In this document: positions 1 through 13,000 of the stretch, one piece after another | How the letters are laid out: every line of letters starts with the position of its first letter | How positions within the stretch are numbered: position 1 is the first letter of the stretch | From: Proteromonas lacertae | Taxonomy: Eukaryota > Sar > Bigyra > Opalinata > Proteromonadidae | Direction: 5' to 3' | DNA length: 20,346 bases | Assembly (NCBI GenBank): GCA_002245135.1 | Contig: NGBS01001287.1 | Span: forward strand, 1-20,346 | Notes under the pieces: generated by a model | The model's database searches: none | The model's input: only the letters and a program-made list of their open reading frames with translations | Told to the model about the DNA's origin: nothing | Translations under genes and position numbers: made by a program

Positions 1-936
1 ATAATATAAACATACTAAGAAATCATTATGCATGTTAGTTATATAATTATAAGACTCAGGAATTAATATATCCAAATCTATTAGAATAAATAAATAAATA
101 TATATATACAGTTTAATATGGAAGGATTAATCTTTCTTTTATCAATTAAATAATTAATTGCATGATAAATCAACTCATTTACATATACCACATCATTCAC
201 ACGAGTATTGATTAATCGGATTATGTAATTCTCTAAATTGTTATAATTCTTATGTAATAAATATTCCAACATCATTACTACACTTTCATCATATTGTGAT
301 ATTATATCTTTTATTATTTCATGCTCATAACTGTTAAATTGACCTTTCTCATATTCTTCATCTACAAAGGATAGTAGTTTTATGATATTTGCACCACTTT
401 CTGGATGTCTTGCACCAATGAATCGTAACATAAACTTACGGAAATATTCATATGTTCCTGATTCAGAAACATTTGATAGTATTTTGGATAAAGGTGATTC
501 TGGATTTTCAATTTCTGTTAAAAGGATTTTTATATCTTCACTGTTTAGGATTTTTTCTTTTTCAAGGGAGGATATGTATTCATTAAACATATCTTCGTTA
601 TCTATTCCATTTGAGGCATTTGTTTTTCATTTTCTTCCCATGATCCAGTTTGTTCAGAATCTATTCAATTATACCATTAATATATACCATCTAATAGAAG
701 TAGAGTATAATCACTATTCTTCATTATTTCAGGATGTTCTACCACAGTTGATAGCATGATGACTTCAAGAGTTTTATTGTCTCTCAATCCAACTATACAG
801 TCTTCAGAAGGAAGACATTAAACCACAAGAAACTATCTTTTGGAATTCTGAACTAGCCATTTTCTTATAATGCAAATGTTTTTGATTTACCATTACTGGT
901 AATATTTATCAACTTGGATCCTGAGTTATTACTCAT
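1..936 (-). CDS. Hypothetical protein, 3' end beyond window
   Basis: I do not recognise this protein. The longest open stretch (590 to 110) begins MFNEYISSLEKEK and reads as a mostly helical protein, possibly an alpha-solenoid by its pattern of leucines and isoleucines. Two mini-introns fit: 661-687 (27 nt) and 78-109 (32 nt), both GTATAT...TAG. Splicing the second lets the frame run open to the window edge (INPSILN-YLDILIPES). Upstream of the first intron the frame reads SEDCIVGLRDNKTLEVIML. A one-base shift in an A run near 625 separates DSEQTGSWEENE from NASNGIDNED. The 5' end is unclear: ATG at 936 (MSNNSGSK) and ATG at 860 (MASSEFQKIVSCGL) are both possible and each needs a small frame correction. 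It lies 139 bases downstream of the giant cysteine-rich gene, on the same strand. Confidence 0.6.
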
Positions 937-1075
937 TACAAATTCAACTTACTGAAAAGATATTCGTTTCTTTTTATTTCATTTTTATTTTTTGAATGTT
1001 CTGTTGATTGTTTTAGAATAATAAAAACACATTCATAAAGAATATATATTTCATATTAATAATAAAATGTGTTTG
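937..1075. other. Short intergenic spacer
   Basis: This 139-base AT-rich spacer separates the stop of the giant cysteine-rich gene from the start of the next minus-strand gene. It presumably holds the 3' end signals of the first and the promoter of the second. I see no conserved motif, RNA gene or repeat in it. Confidence 0.5.
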
Positions 1076-4000
1076 TTAGTTTCCAACAATACTACAGTCA
1101 AATCCACTATAACCATTATTACAGGTACATTCGCCTGTTGATTTCATTACAAGAACCATTTCCACCACATGTCCTATAAACATTATCAATTCCTTTCACT
1201 TTTCGGACATACTCTTTCACTACAATCAACTCCACTATAACCAGCATTACATTTACAGTAAAAATATATTTGCTCATCATGAGTATTACCAAATCCACTA
1301 CTTGGTACTCTTTCAGCAACACATTCTCCTCTTCCATTACAATCATTCACACACTTAATTCTACCACAATTCTCTCCTTCATATCCATCCAAACAAACAC
1401 ATTTACCTTTACTTCTATCACATGTTCCTACTCCACTACATTCTGCATATGGGTGATAATCAACTCTTTCAGCTGAAATAACCACACTTTTAGCTGTTGA
1501 TTTATATTCTTCTTCTAATTCAGCATATGTTATAGTTATTGGATTTTCATCATTTGGTGATAATAATCTTCTTCTTCTTCCATCACCACTATCAATTTCA
1601 AAGTTTTTATTTTTACATTTATCATTTATTTCATCAAGTAATTTCCCTAATAAAGAATATTCTCTCCATCCACTTCCAACTTTTCTACAATAATGAATTC
1701 TTATAATTGTATAAACAGTTGATATTCCACTCTTTTCATCATGAATTGTTATTTTACCTCCATCCATTAATAATCTTTCAGCTGCAGCAGTTTGATCTCC
1801 AAATACTTCAATCATTGAGAAATAAATAAATCTCTTTCTTCATATTTAACATTTCCATTTGATTCTTTAATTTGTTTTATTGGATTATTAGGTTTTTTAA
1901 CTGCAACTTTATCTCCATTATCAGTTTTATCTCCTTTCTTTATACTCTCTTCTTCCATTTTACTATTTGGGCCATAAGAATATCTATCTCCATATTGATA
2001 AACCACATCTCCTATTGTACTTCCAGTTAATGAAACTGAATTACCACCTTCACCTGAAAGAATAAAACACTTTCCTTTTGGAATTTCACTATCTGTAGGT
2101 AAAGTGAATGTTGTTGTTGTTTCTACGCATTCACAGTGTGTGCTTTCAACACAAACTGATTTATAATATTTTGGACATTTTAATTCTGAACATGACTTAT
2201 CATTTTCACAATAATCACTACGTTTTTCTATACATTCACCTTTTTTACATACACCATTTGTAACACCATTCATATTGCATATTTCTCCATTTACACATAA
2301 TCCTTTTACACATTTTCCATTCTCACTATCACATACTCCTTTTTCACCACCCTCTAACTTTGCTATACATTCATCTCCTTTTTTCTTTACCATCACATAA
2401 TCCTTCACATTTTCCTTTCACACACATTCCATATTCATCTAATGCTTTTCCATCATTATCAGCCATTTGGCATATATGACCATTTGGACATCTTCCTTCT
2501 GTTGATTTACTGTCTTTAACATTACACACACATTTTTTATTAAGACAAACACCTACTTTATCTGTTCCACAATCTGCTATACATATTTCACCATCAGAAT
2601 CTTCATTATTGCAAGGAGTATCATAGCATTTGCATTCACCATAGTGACAAAGTGGAGTTTGATCACTTTTACATTCTTTTTCACAATCATCACCATTTAT
2701 ACAAGGTTTATCAATACATTTACATATTTGACCTTCACAAACTCCTGGAACAAATGAATCACCATTACAATTTGCTAGACAAGCTGTTCCATTAGTTGAA
2801 AGTTCATTTTTATTATCATCATATCTACAAATATCTTCAATTTCTCTCCATACTCCATGAACACAATACTTTTTCATATATTTTCCTTTTTCATCATCAC
2901 TTTTTTCACCTTCTTCACCATTGTGACAAACATCAAAATTAGTTTCAACACAACTTCCTTTATTACAAACACCATTAATATTTGCATCATTTTTACTTGA
3001 ACAGAAATAACCATCAGTAGATCCATCATTATTGCAATTAGAAGATGTGGGTTTAATTTTGCATCCACAATTACCTTTATGACAATATTTTTCACTATCA
3101 TCATTACAATCTTTTTTACAATCATCTATGTTATTACATTTATTATCATAATATGGATAACATTTACATTTTATATGGGGAGTTGCATCACTACCCATAT
3201 CTGTACATATTCCTCTTTCATTATTTCCACAATCAGCTATACATAGTTCTCCAACTTTCTCATTTGTACAGGCTTTTTGAATACATTTACATTCACCACT
3301 TATACATTTCTTTTCTTCCGTACCATCAGTAGCACAAGCAATCGAACAACTATCATCGGTTGTACATCGACCTGTCTTACAATAACATTCGCCTGAAACA
3401 CATATTCCAAGTTTGTTATCTTTACAATTTCCAAAACAATGTTGACCATTATTACTTCCATCACAATAATTATTCTTTATACAAATACATTTATTATAAA
3501 GACACATTGCAGTTTCATCAGATTCACACTTTAGATTAGAATTAGAACATTCATTATCAGCACTGTCGCAATAGTCATTATCAACTGTTACATCTACACT
3601 AATATCACATATACATTTATCATTTCCATCACAATGACCATATATAGAATGTTCATTTCCATCTACACAATTATTCATACAAGCTCGACCTTTAGATTTT
3701 GCACTAACACAAATATCATCTACTGCTGTACATATTCCACTTTTACATAAACCTCTTTTACCAATAACACCATTACTCAAACTACATTTTTCTCCATTCA
3801 TACATAATACATCATTTGTAGCTACACATTTACATTTCTTGTCTGTATTACAGATTCCTCTTTTACTGTCTCCACAATCTGCTACACATAGTTCTCCAAC
3901 TTTCTCATTTGTACAGGCTTTTTGAATACATTTACATTCACCACTTATACATTTTACTTCTTCTGTACCATCAGTAGCACAATTAATAATATTATTACAA

Positions 4001-7000
4001 TCAGATTCACTTTTACAATCTCCTGTATCACAATTACATTTTCCATTTATACAAAGTCCATATACTACTTTGTTATCAGATGTTTTACAGTTATTATCAC
4101 ATAATGCACCATCTAAGGCACCTTTACATAGATCTTTTACACATTCACATATTCCTTTTCGACAAAATCCAATTTCATCAGTTTTACAATTGTTTTCACA
4201 TTCTTCACCATTTATACAGTTAGCATTTGTTGTATCACATATACATTCTCCACTTTTACAAATACCTTTTGCATCAGTATCACCACAATTAGTCATACAA
4301 GCAAAACCATCTGTATTTTCTGTAGCATCAGCCATTTTACAAATATTGTCTATTGGCTTACATACACCACTTTTACATAATCCTCTTTATCAGTTTCACT
4401 TACAATACATTCTTCGCCATTTACACATTTAGTATTTGGTTTATCAATCGCAAAACATTCACATTTGTTATTTGCATTACAGATTCCTCTCATATCAACA
4501 CCATCATCATCTTTTCCACATTTCGCCAAACATAACTCACCAACTTTCTCATTTGTACAGGCTTTTTGAATACATTTACATTCACCACTTATACATTTCT
4601 TTTCTTCCGTACCATCAGTAGCACAAGCAATCGAACAACTATCATCGGTTGTACATCGACCTGTCTTACAATAACATTCGCCTGAAACACATATTCCAAG
4701 TTTGTTATCTTTACAATTTCCAAAACAATGTTGACCATTATTACTTCCATCACAATAATTATTCTTTATACAAATACATTTATTATAAAGACACATTGCA
4801 GTTTCATCAGATTCACACTTTAGATTAGAATTAGAACATTCATTATCAGCACTGTCGCAATAGTCATTATCAACTGTTACATCTACACTAATATCACATA
4901 TACATTTATCATTTCCATCACAATGACCATATATAGAATGTTCATTTCCATCTACACAATTATTCATACAAGCTCGACCTTTAGATTTTGCACCAACACA
5001 AATATCATCTACTGCTGTACATATTCCACTTTTACATAAACCTCTTTTACCAATAACACCATTACTCAAACTACATTTTTCTCCATTCATACATAATACA
5101 TCATTTGTAGCTACACATTTACATTTCTTGTCTGTATTACAGATTCCTCTTTTACTGTCTCCACAATCTGCTACACATAGTTCTCCAACTTTCTCATTTG
5201 TACAGGCTTTTTGAATACATTTACATTCACCACTTATACATTTTACTTCTTCTGTACCATCAGTAGCACAATTAATAATATTATTACAATCAGATTCACT
5301 TTTACAATCTCCTGTATCACAATTACATTTTCCATTTATACAAAGTCCATATACTACTTTGTTATCAGATGTTTTACAGTTATTATCACATAATGCACCA
5401 TCTAAGGCACCTTTACATAGATCTTTTACACATTCACATATTCCTTTTCGACAAAATCCAATTTCATCAGTTTTACAATTGTTTTCACATTCTTCACCAT
5501 TTATACAGTTAGCATTTGTTGTATCACATATACATTCTCCACTTTTACAAATACCTTTTGCATCAGTATCACCACAATTAGTCATACAAGCAAAACCATC
5601 TGTATTTTCTGTAGCATCAGCCATTTTACAAATATTGTCTATTGGCTTACATACACCACTTTTACATAATCCTCTTTTATCAGTTTCACTTACAATACAT
5701 TCTTCGCCATTTACACATTTAGTATTTGGTTTATCAATCGCAAAACATTCACATTTGTTATTTGCATTACAAATTCCTCTCATATCAACACCATCATCAT
5801 CTTTTCCACATTTCGCCAAACATAACTCACCAACTTTCTCATTTGTACAGGCTTTTTGAATACATTTACATTCACCACTTATACATTTCTTTTCTTCCGT
5901 ACCATCAGTAGCACAAGCAATCGAACAACTATCATCGGTTGTACATCGACCTGTCTTACAATAACATTCGCCTGAAACACATATTCCAAGTTTGTTATCT
6001 TTACAATTTCCAAAACAATGTTGACCATTATTACTTCCATCACAATAATTATTCTTTATACAAATACATTTATTATAAAGACACATTGCAGTTTCATCAG
6101 ATTCACACTTTAGATTAGAATTAGAACATTCATTATCAGCACTGTCGCAATAGTCATTATCAACTGTTACATCTACACTAATATCACATATACATTTATC
6201 ATTTCCATCACAATGACCATATATAGAATGTTCATTTCCATCTACACAATTATTCATACAAGCTCGACCTTTAGATTTTGCACTAACACAAATATCATCT
6301 ACTGCTGTACATATTCCACTTTTACATAAACCTCTTTTACCAATAACACCATTACTCAAACTACATTTTTCTCCATTCATACATAATACATCATTTGTAG
6401 CTACACATTTACATTTCTTGTCTGTATTACAGATTCCTCTTTTACTGTCTCCACAATCTGCTACACATAGTTCTCCAACTTTCTCATTTGTACAGGCTTT
6501 TTGAATACATTTACATTCACCACTTATACATTTTACTTCTTCTGTACCATCAGTAGCACAATTAATAATATTATTACAATCAGATTCACTTTTACAATCT
6601 CCTGTATCACAATTACATTTTCCATTTATACAAAGTCCATATACTACTTTGTTATCAGATGTTTTACAGTTATTATCACATAATGCACCATCTAAGGCAC
6701 CTTTACATAGATCTTTTACACATTCACATATTCCTTTTCGACAAAATCCAATTTCATCAGTTTTACAATTGTTTTCACATTCTTCACCATTTATACAGTT
6801 AGCATTTGTTGTATCACATATACATTCTCCACTTTTACAAATACCTTTTGCATCAGTATCACCACAATTAGTCATACAAGCAAAACCATCTGTATTTTCT
6901 GTAGCATCAGCCATTTTACAAATATTGTCTATTGGCTTACATACACCACTTTTACATAATCCTCTTTTATCAGTTTCACTTACAATACATTCTTCGCCAT

Positions 7001-10000
7001 TTACACATTTAGTATTTGGTTTATCAATCGCAAAACATTCACATTTGTTATTTGCATTACAAATTCCTCTCATATCAACACCATCATCATCTTTTCCACA
7101 TTTCGCCAAACATAACTCACCAACTTTCTCATTTGTACAGGCTTTTTGAATACATTTACATTCAACCACTTATACATTTCTTTTCTTCCGTACCATCAAG
7201 TAGCACAAGCAATCGAACAACTATCATCGGTTGTACATCGGACCTGTCTTACAATAACATTCGCCTGAAACACATATTCCAAGTTTGTTATCTTTACAAT
7301 TTCCAAAACAATGTTGACCATTATTACTTCCATCACAATAATTATTCTTTATACAAATACATTTATTATAAAGACACATTGCAGTTTCATCAGATTCACA
7401 CTTTAGATTAGAATTAGAACATTCATTATCAGCACTGTCGCAATAGTCATTATCAACTGTTACATCTACACTAATATCACATATACATTTATCATTTCCA
7501 TCACAATGACCATATATAGAATGTTCATTTCCATCTACAACAATTATTCATACAAGCTCGACCTTTAGATTTTGCACTAACACAAATATCATCTACTGCT
7601 GTACATATTCCACTTTTACATAAACCTCTTTTACCAATAACACCATTACTCAAACTACATTTTTCTCCATTCATACATAATACATCATTTGTAGCTACAC
7701 ATTTACATTTCTTGTCTGTATTACAGATTCCTCTTTTACTGTCTCCACAATCTGCTACACATAGTTCTCCAACTTTCTCATTTGTACAGGCTTTTTTGAA
7801 TACATTTACATTCACCACTTATACATTTTACTTCTTCTGTACCATCAGTAGCACAATTAATAATATTATTACAATCAGATTCAATACAATCACTTTTCCA
7901 TTTATACAAAGTCCATATACTACTTTGTTATCAGATGTTTTACAGTTATTATCACATAATGCACCATCTAAGGCACCTTTACATAGATCTTTTACACATT
8001 CACATATTCCTTTTCGACAAAATCCAATTTCATCAGTTTTACAATTGTTTTCACATTCTTCACCATTTATACAGTTAGCATTTGTTGTATCACATATACA
8101 TTCTCCACTTTTACAAATACCTTTTGCATCAGTATCACCACAATTAGTCATACAAGCAAAACCATCTGTATTTTCTGTAGCATCAGCCATTTTACAAATA
8201 TTGTCTATTGGCTTACATACACCACTTTTACATAATCCTCTTTTATCAGTTTCACTTACAATACATTCTTCGCCATTTACACATTTAGTATTTGGTTTAT
8301 CAATCGCAAAACATTCACATTTGTTATTTGCATTACAAATTCCTCTCATATCAACACCATCATCATCTTTTCCACATTTCGCCAAACATAACTCACCAAC
8401 TTTCTCATTTGTACAGGCTTTTTGAATACATTTACATTCACCACTTATACATTTCTTTCTTCCGTACCATCAGTAGCACAAGCAATCGAACAACTATCAT
8501 CGGTTGTACATCGACCTGTCTTACAATAACATTCGCCTGAAACACATATTCCAAGTTTGTTATCTTTACAATTTCCAAAACAATGTTGACCATTATTACT
8601 TCCATCACAATAATTATTCTTTATACAAATACATTTATTATAAAGACACATTGCAGTTTCATCAGATTCACACTTTAGATTAGAATTAGAACATTCATTA
8701 TCAGCACTGTCGCAATAGTCATTATCAACTGTTACATCTACACTAATATCACATATACATTTATCATTTCCATCACAATGACCATATATAGAATGTTCAT
8801 TTCCATCTACACAATTATTCATACAAGCTCGACCTTTAGATTTTGCACTAACACAAATATCATCTACTGCTGTACATATTCCACTTTTACATAAACCTCT
8901 TTTACCAATAACACCATTACTCAAACTACATTTTTCTCCATTCATACATAATACATCATTTGTAGCTACACATTTACATTTCTTGTCTGTATTACAGATT
9001 CCTCTTTTACTGTCTCCACAATCTGCTACACATAGTTCTCCAACTTTCTCATTTGTACAGGCTTTTTGAATACATTTACATTCACCACTTATACATTTTA
9101 CTTCTTCTGTACCATCAGTAGCACAATTAATAATATTATTACAATCAGATTCACTTTTACAATCTCCTGTATCACAATTACATTTTCCATTTATACAAAG
9201 TCCATATACTACTTTGTTATCAGATGTTTTACAGTTATTATCACATAATGCACCATCTAAGGCACCTTTACATAGATCTTTTACACATTCACATATTCCT
9301 TTTCGACAAAATCCAATTTCATCAGTTTTTACAATTGTTTTCACATTCTTCACCATTTATACAGTTAGCATTTGTTGTATCACATATACATTCTCCACTT
9401 TTACAAATACCTTTTGCATCAGTATCACCACAATTAGTCATACAAGCAAAACCATCTGTATTTTCTGTAGCATCAGCCATTTTACAAATATTGTCTATTG
9501 GCTTACATACACACCACTTTTACATAATCCTCTTTTATCAGTTTCACTTACAATACATTCTTCGCCATTTACACATTTAGTATTTGGTTTATCAATCGCA
9601 AAACATTCACATTTGTTATTTGCATTACAAATTCCTCTCATATCAACACCATCATCATCTTTTCCACATTTCGCCAAACATAACTCACCAACTTTCTCAT
9701 TTGTACAGGCTTTTTGAATACATTTACATTCACCACTTATACATTTCTTTTCTTCCGTACCATCAGTAGCACAAGCAATCGAACAACTATCATCGGTTGT
9801 ACATCGACCTGTCTTACAATAACATTCGCCTGAAACACATATTCCAAGTTTGTTATCTTTACAATTTCCAAAACAATGTTGACCATTATTACTTCCATCA
9901 CAATAATTATTCTTTATACAAATACATTTATTATAAAGACACATTGCAGTTTCATCAGATTCACACTTTAGATTAGAATTAGAACATTCATTATCAGCAC

Positions 10001-13000
10001 TGTCGCAATAGTCATTATCAACTGTTACATCTACACTAATATCACATATACATTTATCATTTCCATCACAATGACCATATATAGAATGTTCATTTCCATC
10101 TACACAATTATTCATACAAGCTCGACCTTTAGATTTTGCACTAACACAAATATCATCTACTGCTGTACATATTCCACTTTTACATAAAACCTCTTTTACC
10201 AATAACACCATTACTCAAACTACATTTTTCTCCATTCATACATAATACATCATTTGTAGCTACACATTTACATTTCTTGTCTGTATTACAGATTCCTCTT
10301 TTACTGTCTCCACAATCTGCTACACATAGTTCTCCAACTTTCTCATTTGTACAGGCTTTTTGAATACATTTACATTCACCACTTATACATTTTACTTCTT
10401 CTGTACCATCAGTAGCACAATTAATAATATTATTACAATCAGATTCACTTTTACAATCTCCTGTATCACAATTACATTTTCCCATTTATACAAAGTCCAT
10501 ATACTACTTTGTTATCAGATGTTTTACAGTTATTATCACATAATGCACCATCTAAGGCACCTTTACATAGATCTTTTACACATTCACATATTCCTTTTCG
10601 ACAAAATCCAATTTCATCAGTTTTACAATTGTTTTCACATTCTTCACCATTTATACAGTTAGCATTTGTTGTATCACATATACATTCTCCACTTTTACAA
10701 ATACCTTTTGCATCAGTATCACCACAATTAGTCATACAAGCAAAACCATCTGTATTTTCTGTAGCATCAGCCATTTTACAAATATTGTCTATTGGCTTAC
10801 ATACACCACTTTTACATAATCCTCTTTTATCAGTTTCACTTACAATACATTCTTCGCCATTTACACATTTAGTATTTGGTTTATCAATCGCAAAACATTC
10901 ACATTTGTTATTTGCATTACAAATTCCTCTCATATCAACACCATCATCATCTTTTCCACATTTCGCCAAACATAACTCACCAACTTTCTCATTTGTACAG
11001 GCTTTTTGAATACATTTACATTCACCACTTATACATTTCTTTTCTTCCGTACCATCAGTAGCACAAGCAATCGAACAACTATCATCGGTTGTACATCGAC
11101 CTGTCTTACAATAACATTCGCCTGAAACACATATTCCAAGTTTGTTATCTTTACAATTTCCAAAACAATGTTGACCATTATTACTTCCATCACAATAATT
11201 ATTCTTTATACAAATACATTTATTATAAAGACACATTGCAGTTTCATCAGATTCACACTTTAGATTAGAATTAGAACATTCATTATCAGCACTGTCGCAA
11301 TAGTCATTATCAACTGTTACATCTACACTAATATCACATATACATTTATCATTTCCATCACAATGACCATATATAGAATGTTCATTTCCATCTACACAAT
11401 TATTCATACAAGCTCGACCTTTAGATTTTGCACTAACACAAATATCATCTACTGCTGTACATATTCCACTTTTACATAAACCTCTTTTACCAATAACACC
11501 ATTACTCAAACTACATTTTTCTCCATTCATACATAATACATCATTTGTAGCTACACATTTACATTTCTTGTCTGTATTACAGATTCCTCTTTTACTGTCT
11601 CCACAATCTGCTACACATAGTTCTCCAACTTTCTCATTTGTACAGGCTTTTTGAATACATTTACATTCACCACTTATACATTTTACTTCTTCTGTACCAT
11701 CAGTAGCACAATTAATAATATTATTACAATCAGATTCACTTTTACAATCTCCTGTATCACAATTACATTTTCCATTTATACAAAGTCCATATACTACTTT
11801 GTTATCAGATGTTTTACAGTTATTATCACATAATGCACCATCTAAGGCACCTTTACATAGATCTTTTACACATTCACATATTCCTTTTCGACAAAATCCA
11901 ATTTCATCAGTTTTACAATTGTTTTCACATTCTTCACCATTTATACAGTTAGCATTTGTTGTATCACATATACATTCTCCACTTTTACAAATACCTTTTG
12001 CATCAGTATCACCACAATTAGTCATACAAGCAAAACCATCTGTATTTTCTGTAGCATCAGCCATTTTACAAATATTGTCTATTGGCTTACATACACCACT
12101 TTTACATAATCCTCTTTTATCAGTTTCACTTACAATACATTCTTCGCCATTTACACATTTAGTATTTGGTTTATCAATCACAAAACATTCACATTTGTTA
12201 TTTGCATTACAGATTCCTCTCTTTATAATATTACCATTTCCATCTTCTCCACAATTTTCTATACATAATTCCCCAGCTATTAATTTAGGACATGGATCTT
12301 GAACACATTTCCATTCACCACTTACACACACTTTCATCTGATTATCATTACAATCAGCACCTGTATATGTTTCTTCAGCATAACAACCATTATCACATTT
12401 GCAGACTTTAGTTCTACACACGCCTGGCTTATCACCACAATACCCTAAACAACTTTGACCTTCATTATTTGGATCATTACAGGATTTTACAACACAACTA
12501 CATTCACCATTCACACAAAACGGTGAATAATTATCATCACAATATTTATCTTTACATTGATCTCCATTAAAACAAGCTCTACTTTCTTTTCTACAAACAC
12601 ATTCATCATTTAAACATATTGGTAAATAACCTTTAACACATTTTCTTTGACAATTATATCCATTTTTATTATAACATTCATTTTTCACACATTCACAATT
12701 ATACTTTCCATCATTTTCTTTTTCACTACAAATACCAATCTGTTCAATACCACATTCTTTTACACATCTTTGATCTATAGTAGCTTCATTACATTCTTCA
12801 TTAAATCCTTTACTCTCAGCAGTGTAAACTTTCATTTCACTATCTTCTTGATTAACAATACATCCAAATGTATAATTTGAATCAATATATTCATTATATG
12901 ACAATAAATGATGATATTTCTTTTTCTAAAGTAGCTTTACCATTTTCATCGAATTCTACATAGATTCTAGAGGCAAAATCACCAAAAGATTTTGTTGTTT

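Larger units (their letters stand above)
3255..12220 (-). repeat. In-gene tandem array of seven 1,290-bp units
   Basis: A 1,290-bp unit (430 codons) is repeated head to tail. Using the anchor after ttgcattac, copies start at 12210, 10920, 9628, 8336, 7060, 5770 and 4480 on the minus strand, the last being about 95% complete. Copies differ at only a handful of bases apart from small length changes. Each unit divides exactly into two 645-bp halves: the element encoding KCISGECKCIQKACTNEKVG recurs at 4551, 5196 and 5841. Each half has six modules of the form G-[ILF]-C-x-x-G-x-C-x-C, about 36 aa each. The sequence becomes unlike the unit right of about 12220 and left of about 3255, where diverged versions of the same modules continue. 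Confidence 0.95.

Noticed and set aside
590-936. Reading TAA/TAG as glutamine, because one frame upstream of the first gene gives a protein-like string when stops are read as Gln.
   Set aside because: Long frames in POL5, the PH gene and the giant gene use CAA/CAG for Gln with no internal TAA/TAG, and three genes end naturally at TAA, so a ciliate-type code does not fit.
3255-12220. CRISPR array, satellite DNA or mobile element as an explanation of the tandem repeat.
   Set aside because: The unit is exactly divisible by three, stays open in one frame, and has coding cysteine modules; there are no spacers, terminal repeats or transposase-like sequence.
3922-12302. Repeated plus-strand open frames of 60-167 codons (for example beginning MLSDVLQLLSHN and MNTFTFTTYTF).
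   Set aside because: They recur once per 1,290-bp unit and are antisense shadows of the cysteine-rich gene; their length follows from its codon use, with no start context or independent conservation.
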